In this document: one piece after another, positions 57,815-64,000 of the stretch
Position numbering within the stretch: position 1 is the stretch's first letter
Layout of the letters: each line of letters opens with the position of its first letter
NCBI GenBank assembly: GCA_021234155.1
Contig: JAJEKV010000033.1
Location: 10,670,163-10,734,162, forward strand
Length of the DNA stretch: 64,000 nucleotides
Origin: Isoetes taiwanensis
Taxonomy: Eukaryota > Streptophyta > Lycopodiopsida > Isoetales > Isoetaceae
Direction: 5' to 3'
The notes under the pieces: generated by a model
Seen by the model: only the letters and a program-made list of their open reading frames with translations
Database searches by the model: none
Told to the model about the DNA's origin: nothing
Program-made: the position numbers and the translations under genes

Positions 57815-60800
57815 TAATGTCGTGGGGCATCTTAAAGACTTTGTCACATTATAACTTGTCGAATGTTGGGATGCACATTATAAGTTAGGATGCATCTCAA
57901 GACTTTGTGCATTTCAAGCTACTGAAGTTGTTTAAATGACACCAGAGTTCTTACCTTTTAAATACCATGGTAGTTCTTACCTTTTAAATACCATGGTAGC
58001 CTATATTGCATGAAAAAGCAAATAGAGTTAGACCAAATTGTCGTTGCATAGACGTGTCTCCCTACCTTATATCATTTATAACAAATGACCCCAACAACTG
58101 CACCCAAAATGGTTCGCATTTTGAAGATGATTTAGAAAGTAGAGCCATTGAGTTGATTTTCATTATTATCATATCACGTGATAAACCATTTTCATAGCAA
58201 AACAAATATGGCCGCATAAAAACATGGAGGGCATTGAACCCGAAAACCATTCAAATACCACAATTTTGAATCCAGTGATAAGTCGCAAACTATATCTTGA
58301 ATACATCGTAAATAGAAGTGAACATATTGTTGAAGACATCATGCTATGTTAAATGCACGATGCAACCAACGAAGCTAGACAAACAAATAGATCTCTTAAT
58401 AGACTCCATTATCCTTTTCTCGAATCTGCATTAACTTCCAATGGAAAGGGCATGCAATGAACATGACAAAAAATAGCTATGTTGAATGCACGATGCAACC
58501 AACGAAGCTAGACAAACAAATAGATCTCTTAATAGACTCCATTATCCTTTTCCCGAATCCCGCAATAACTTCCAATAGAAAGGCATGCAAAGAACATGAC
58601 AAAAAATTAGCTATGTTAACGAAGCAGACCATAAAAATGCAAATCATCACTTAGGCGGCATTTTTTAAATGATAGGCCAAACTGTAACATTGTTTATCAA
58701 AGTCCATAAAATAGCTGAAAAAACTCATCTTACCTCCAACGGCAAAAGAATCGAGAATAAGGCCTTTGCGATTCAAGGGCTTCTAGCTATGAGTGTTTTA
58801 TTAGATGTCCTTAGAGGGGCCTCCACATGTTCAAGAGTATTCCGAGCAATTATTGTACCTATTTCTTTTATGTCAACATTACACCATTAAAGGTTTCCAA
58901 ATGTGGACCTTCACCACACCAAGCATCTTAATTGTCATGGGGAGTAGACTGGAACAGATTTGGCCATTTGCAACAAATTATATGTTGTTGTGCCTTCGCA
59001 ATGACCATAAGTTTTGCAACAACCATTCCTTAATTCGCTCCTAGCTCCCTAGCAAATACAAAAATTAAAATTAACAAAATTAGTATGCTTTCACAAAGCG
59101 GATATTCATCCATAATAGGATAAATAGTTTTTGTCGATTAAATCATTCTACAAAGTTGCTTAATACAGAGCATTGCATATTCCAATGCTTTGCGTAAGCA
59201 TTATCACATGCAATTTAATTTGTAAAGTTAAGCCCGGGGTCAATCTCAAACATGAAATCTTAAACACAAAGGATAGCAAGAGTTTGAGAGACAATAGCTT
59301 TAGGTTTAGAGCATCAACATGCCCTTGTAGATTGGCCTTATACTCATACCACAAACAAAATTGAGGAAAAAGAAGCCAAAGTAGTATTTGAAGCTTGAAG
59401 CCCGGCATGTAAAGATCTAACTTGCAACAACAAATCCCTTTCTTACAAAATAAAATAAATAAGGATTGTGAATCTTACATTTTACCTTGAACTGTGAACA
59501 ATGGCAATCGAATTGCAAACAATGTAATCACGAACTCTTTAAGACAACCCAAGTATGGATTATTATGGTGCTTTGAAGCACAAACCGAGGGCGATGAGGG
59601 GCCATGTTCGATACAAAAGCTCCTTGTTTGGGGCTGAGAGTATCAAGTTACCCTGCATAATAAATACGGTATGCTTCAATCTAGTAGCGTAATGCGTAAA
59701 ATACACATGCGTAATGCATCAAAATACCTCCATCTTATTTTTTTGTAATTGGAGCTCTTTCGGATACGCTAATTTGATGAGCTGGAGCAAGTGTTAACAT
59801 AGAGAAAGATAAAATATCAAGCGAGTTAGTTTGGATCATGCAACTTACGGAAATGGTTACGCTTCAATAAATATTGCCCTCAATGTAATTGAACCCGGCC
59901 TTTGGTTTTGAGGCGTTTTGGTTTTGGAGCAATGATCCGCTCCATGCATGCCTATTTGATTCGGGCCCGAGATGGAAAAGGGGAGAGAATGGATGCCGCA
60001 AGATGAAATACATGGTAATGGATCTTTGCATGCATGGGAATCCTCGTGATTGGATAGTGGCAAGACAAATCGTGGTCATTTCACGGTTGTAGAAGATCTT
60101 GCCATGTGTTTTTAGCATGAGCAAGAGAGCACGCAAAGGAGAGAGCAATCGGAAGAGGTTTTGAAGCAAAGATCCACCTCTTAGTCAACATAGTTCAGCA
60201 AATCACTTCATCAAAGAATAAAACACAACGGAATTGATGAGCCACGGATATCCATTTGGAGCGAAGCTTTTCCGGAAATGACTTCTATTTTAGTCTATAA
60301 ACTTCATTGCTAATAAGGCCACATATAACATTCGGATCAGCTAGGTAACTATGAGATAAAGGCGGGAGACAATATCAACACGGATCTGCGGTGAACTGCT
60401 CCTCTATATATTATCCACCAACGTATAACCAATACAAAACAAAAGATAGCATCCGGAGACAATGCAAGAGATTTATCATACCCAGAATTTATCCGGGGAC
60501 GAAGCCGACCTTAAAAAGGAAAGGAGCGATTAAGGTCTCTCGGAAGGGGGTCCGTTGTATTACTTGGTTGTGGGCTCTAAACCCCTATTTGTCATATTGA
60601 AAGCGTGAGATGAAAACAGATGAAAGAATGCAAGAGATGAAAGAATGCAAGAGATGAATGCTACTGCGCCCGAAAGAAACGTAAAATGGATGCGTCAAGC
60701 TCCAAGTCGCGTCTCTATGCTCCAAGCACGCTCGGTATCGCAAGCTCCAACCACGCCACGGTAACTCCAACGACTCTTCTAGCCGAATGCACACGCCTTT

Positions 60801-63399
60801 GAATCTGCGCCCAAGCTCTAAGACACGCTTCTCCAAGCTCTAACACCGCCATAGCAGAATGCAAACATTTATCGAAACCCTTAGGAAGAGGGCCGCTTTG
60901 CAGCAGCCCATCATCAAAGCAGATCAGCGCCTGCAGATCAGCCCTAGAATATAGCTGCTCAAATTTTGCTGCCCTAGAATCAAAGCTTTCGTGGGCAACG
61001 TCGAAAAATACAGGTTTTTGGCCGGAAATGCATTTTCTGGCAAATGTAACGCCGGAAAAAAATCAGCAAAGAACCCAAGAAACTTTTTAAATAAGTAGAT
61101 ACGTGCTCTAAGGTCCCAAAAATATTATACTTGCCGTTGCTCGGCAAAATCCCACAAAACAACCAAAGTTTACAAATAATTATAGTTAGGCCGATCCATA
61201 ATAATAATAGTTATATTAATCAAATGCATTATCTAGCAATCCACACACTTCTACTCTCGCCTTTCAAGCAGCCTTGGCTACTTTCCTGAGCATCTCAAGA
61301 CTTACATACACCATTTAACCACGGGGTTAGTCACACGGACTAAGTGGGGATCGGGGATTTAGAATATATCAAGCATCAATTACCACAAGCATTAACTTAG
61401 AACAATAATTTAGCCTTACCGTAACCTCGCCCCTGCAATCCAAGTTACTAGTCCAACCAACATAAACACAATGCATAATTATGCTAAGCACAACCATTGC
61501 AACTTATTCCAGCATTAAAAACCACATATACTCTAACCCAAGCAACCATAGCATCAACATTGCAACCAATATTCCTCGGATCTCGGCGAGGTCAACCCTC
61601 GGTGATCGGGCCGATGTTTATAGAGGCGGGGGTAACCACGTGTGTACACACCCTTCCACAAGGCCCGGCATTGGAGGGACCACTTATTGCATGACGTTGT
61701 ACCCTACTTTTCAACGCCCGATGTTCAAAATATTACCATTTACATAGCACTGTGCAAACCGTGAGTCTAGACCATCGCACCTAGACTCCGGCCCCAGAGG
61801 TCTATATCAAAGAATTTCACCATATACAATTACATACAATTCACCATCATGCCCATGCCTTAACAAGCTTACATCCAGTAATTCCATAATATACACTTCA
61901 TATAGCAAGAGAAAGCCCAACCATAACTCAGTAATCATAATATCCTCAATCATGCAATATGCAGCTATTACCATTAAATAAAAGATGATATGTCTACCCC
62001 TTAACAGGATTTACTAGCACAAGGTTAATATCTACGTTTAAAACTTTAGCAATATTTAACCTATAGCATTCGAATATCGTTATTATAGATAACTTGCAAC
62101 CATTAGCATAACCCCTTCTTATCTTTAAGTCTTAATTTTATGTAATATATATATATATATCTCGAGCCAAACTCCTTGCTCCAACTAACCCTTACTAGTG
62201 TAATTCTAACTTAAGAGCCTTAGCTTTTTAAACTTTAACCTTAGCTTTTTAACTTCTTATACTAACAATTAATCAATTGTTAACATTTTACTTTTTCCTT
62301 AACCTAAACCTAACGTGTAACAGGTCACGATTCCGGTCTGCTGTTGCCGGATATGGCCTCCAGGCCATCGAACCCATGCCAAATCTTCTTTAACCCAGTC
62401 GATTCTGGCTTTTACAGAGATTTCTAAGTCTATTCTTACTGTTTGCGGCCGTAGACATTGATTACAACAGGTTTTCTTCTTGATAAAATTCAGACCAGCG
62501 ATTGCCGGATCTGGCATCCAGGCCACAGATTCGGCTTGGAAATCCCATAAAGCTTCCTGATTTCACTGCCAAAGAGGGTTCTAAGCCATTTCGGCCAGCT
62601 TGTGGCCCTAATCCGGCCATTCTGGATCAGTTTCTTGGCATGCAGACGGAGTTAAAAAGGTAAACTTTTGCTGCTGAATCTCATTCTTATTATTCTGAAT
62701 CAATTTCTTGGATCAAATCGGCCATTCCAGATTCCAAATCGGCCCATTCCATGTTTGTTCCATGACTTTTTCTTAAGCATTTAGACGCCAACAAGATTCC
62801 ATGCTTTTCTGCGAGAGACTGCAAAAATACTGTCATCTCCTTGCAGTTCTTCACCCTTACTCAATTATTCTGCTCAAATCTCGTTATCTATGATGTTTCA
62901 GCTCATTTCTATATTGGTTGAATCTAATAAATCATATTGGGTTCAAGAACTTCTCTAATTCAAGACATAGAATGATCTCTCAAATAAGGAACTCGAAACA
63001 TGCAGTTTTACTATTCCAACTCAATACAAGTCACGAATAAATTCTAAGCTTATGCTGACAAGAACAACCATCACACTAATCAAATCACAACTTAATCAAG
63101 CACCAAACCCCAGGTGTAAGGCTTGATCCCCACCTGGAATCCCGCTTGTTGCTTTTTCTGCGCTCCAACACGCTCCCAGAGCTCTGCACGCGATTCGCTC
63201 CTTCAGCAATCCCTCTGCAATCAATCTTTTCCCAATGCTTTTCTCTGTACTTATATTTATTTTTAACCACAGTATTTCGTCCGTATAATCTCTACATATA
63301 CGACGTATTTCTCTGCATGCGTGATATTTTGATTAATATTCCTTTGCATCTTTTAGATAAAATAATCCACAATTTACCTCAAAATCCTAGGTAAGATTC
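57815..63399. other. Probable Helitron 3 body and further non-coding DNA
   Basis: No long open frame or recognised protein. It includes the 133-bp tandem duplication at 58343-58609. An LTR of the chromovirus at the right edge may lie in 61.2-63.4 kb but I found no paired copy or clear ends. A TA run lies at 62148-62160. Confidence 0.4.
58343..58609 (+). repeat. Two tandem copies of a ~133-bp unit
   Basis: Copies start GCTATGTT(A/G)AATGCACGAT at 58343 and 58476, each ending in ACATGACAAAAAATTA-like sequence. A third start follows at 58610. Confidence 0.9.
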
Positions 63400-64000
63400 T
63401 GATCTCTCCTCCAAAAATTCAACCCATGTCCTCATGGGCACATCTCGAAACTCACGAAGAATCCAATTGGCATCTTCCCATGTGGCATCTTCCTCGGGAC
63501 AACCCGCCCATTGAACCAAAAATCTACATTATTGTTCGGGCCTCCTTAAACGACGGGTTTCCTCTCTCGCATCACGCTCGCCTGGGGTACGAAAGTTCTC
63601 CCCGCTTACTAAATCATCGTCCCCAAAGATATGGGAAGGATCAAAAACATACTTCCTCAAGTTACTCACATGGAAAACGTTATGTACTTTCAAGTGCGAG
63701 GGTAACTCCAACCTATAAGCCACTTTGCCAATACGTTCCAAAATTTCATACTGGACCGCATACCTAGGAGCCCATTTACTGCGCACTTTTAAATGCCGGT
63801 GAGCTCGCTTGGGATTAATCCTCAAGAACACATAATCCCCTTTTTGAAATTCAAGTGGTCTCACGCCTTTTATTGGCATACCGCTTCGTCTATTTTGTGC
63901 CCCACCAAATTTTGTCGAAGTCTCCTTAGTCGAAGCTTCCATGTCCTCCGCTACTTCATTAGTCGCTTCAACATTACATTGGGGATCTCTCCGGTTTAAG
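63400..64000 (-). pseudogene. Chromovirus (Ty3) integrase C-terminus and chromodomain, partial
   Basis: From the right edge leftward the frame reads FQKGDYVFLRINPKRAHRHL, YEILERIGKVAYRLELPSHL, VHNVFHVSNLRKYVFDPSH, the GPY/F end of a Ty3 integrase. After a stop near 63529 the same frame continues FLVQWAGCPEEDATWEDANW, the end of a chromodomain. The protein would insert cDNA and tether it to heterochromatin. The rest of pol lies beyond the window. The stop inside the chromodomain makes this copy defective. Confidence 0.85.

Noticed and set aside
57785-61250. Full extent of Helitron 3
   Set aside because: Only the 3' end is clear; several GA|T positions could be the 5' end and none matches the family start well.
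61250-63400. LTR of the chromovirus at the right edge
   Set aside because: No paired copy, polypurine tract or convincing TG...CA ends could be fixed.

Overview
The window is nuclear DNA of a land plant. The evidence is short GT-AG introns, a plant GT61 glycosyltransferase, the plant DEAD-box/HIT-finger helicase RH41, tRNA-Leu-like repeats and many classes of plant transposon. I cannot name the species. Some families look more like non-seed plants than flowering plants, but that is only an impression. Base composition is roughly 60% A+T.

Most of 1-48 kb is a nest of mobile elements in a background of tandem ~0.5-0.7 kb repeats, each carrying a tRNA-Leu(UAA)-like sequence. From the left: the 3' part of a LINE (1-2452) ends in a poly(A) tract. 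Next is a decayed DNA transposon (about 2453-7140) with an FCP1-like HAD-phosphatase gene and a transposase of the DFAENY/HGKG type. A MITE follows at 7289-7552. A large Ty3 LTR element lies on the minus strand (8432-26707, target duplication GCATA). Element 1 (11100-20050) sits inside the Ty3 element. Two non-autonomous Helitrons (27111-31010 and 32273-34636) interrupt repeat units precisely. Element 2 (36928-48054) lies at the right end of the repeat field.

Elements 1 and 2 are the highlight. Both have terminal inverted repeats starting TAA and flanked by TA. Both have two head-to-head genes: a rightward DUF7869-type putative DDE transposase and a leftward gene built on a bacterial-type (beta-order) DNA methyltransferase fold. 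In element 1 the methyltransferase keeps DIPY and DAFSGSGTT motifs. In element 2 the same positions read DCQT and DYFVNGRVG, and the protein is joined through an acidic linker to an FCP1-like domain. Each element has its own CG-rich palindrome repeated only in introns and spacers. In element 1 it is TATGCGCGCATA, including two arrays with a 41-bp period. In element 2 it is TCGCGCGTAGCGCGA. This looks like a transposon-borne DNA-modification or anti-silencing system with family-specific DNA sites. All copies here carry frameshifts or stops.

The right part (48-64 kb) is more gene-like. It has a possible small two-exon ORF (48118-48388), an intact three-exon GT61 gene (49979-51653, +) and an intact two-exon RH41 gene (52877-54626, -). 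Beyond these are a MITE, a 149-bp hairpin, the end of a third Helitron (minus strand, from 57785), a 133-bp tandem duplication, and at the right edge the integrase C-terminus and chromodomain of a chromovirus.
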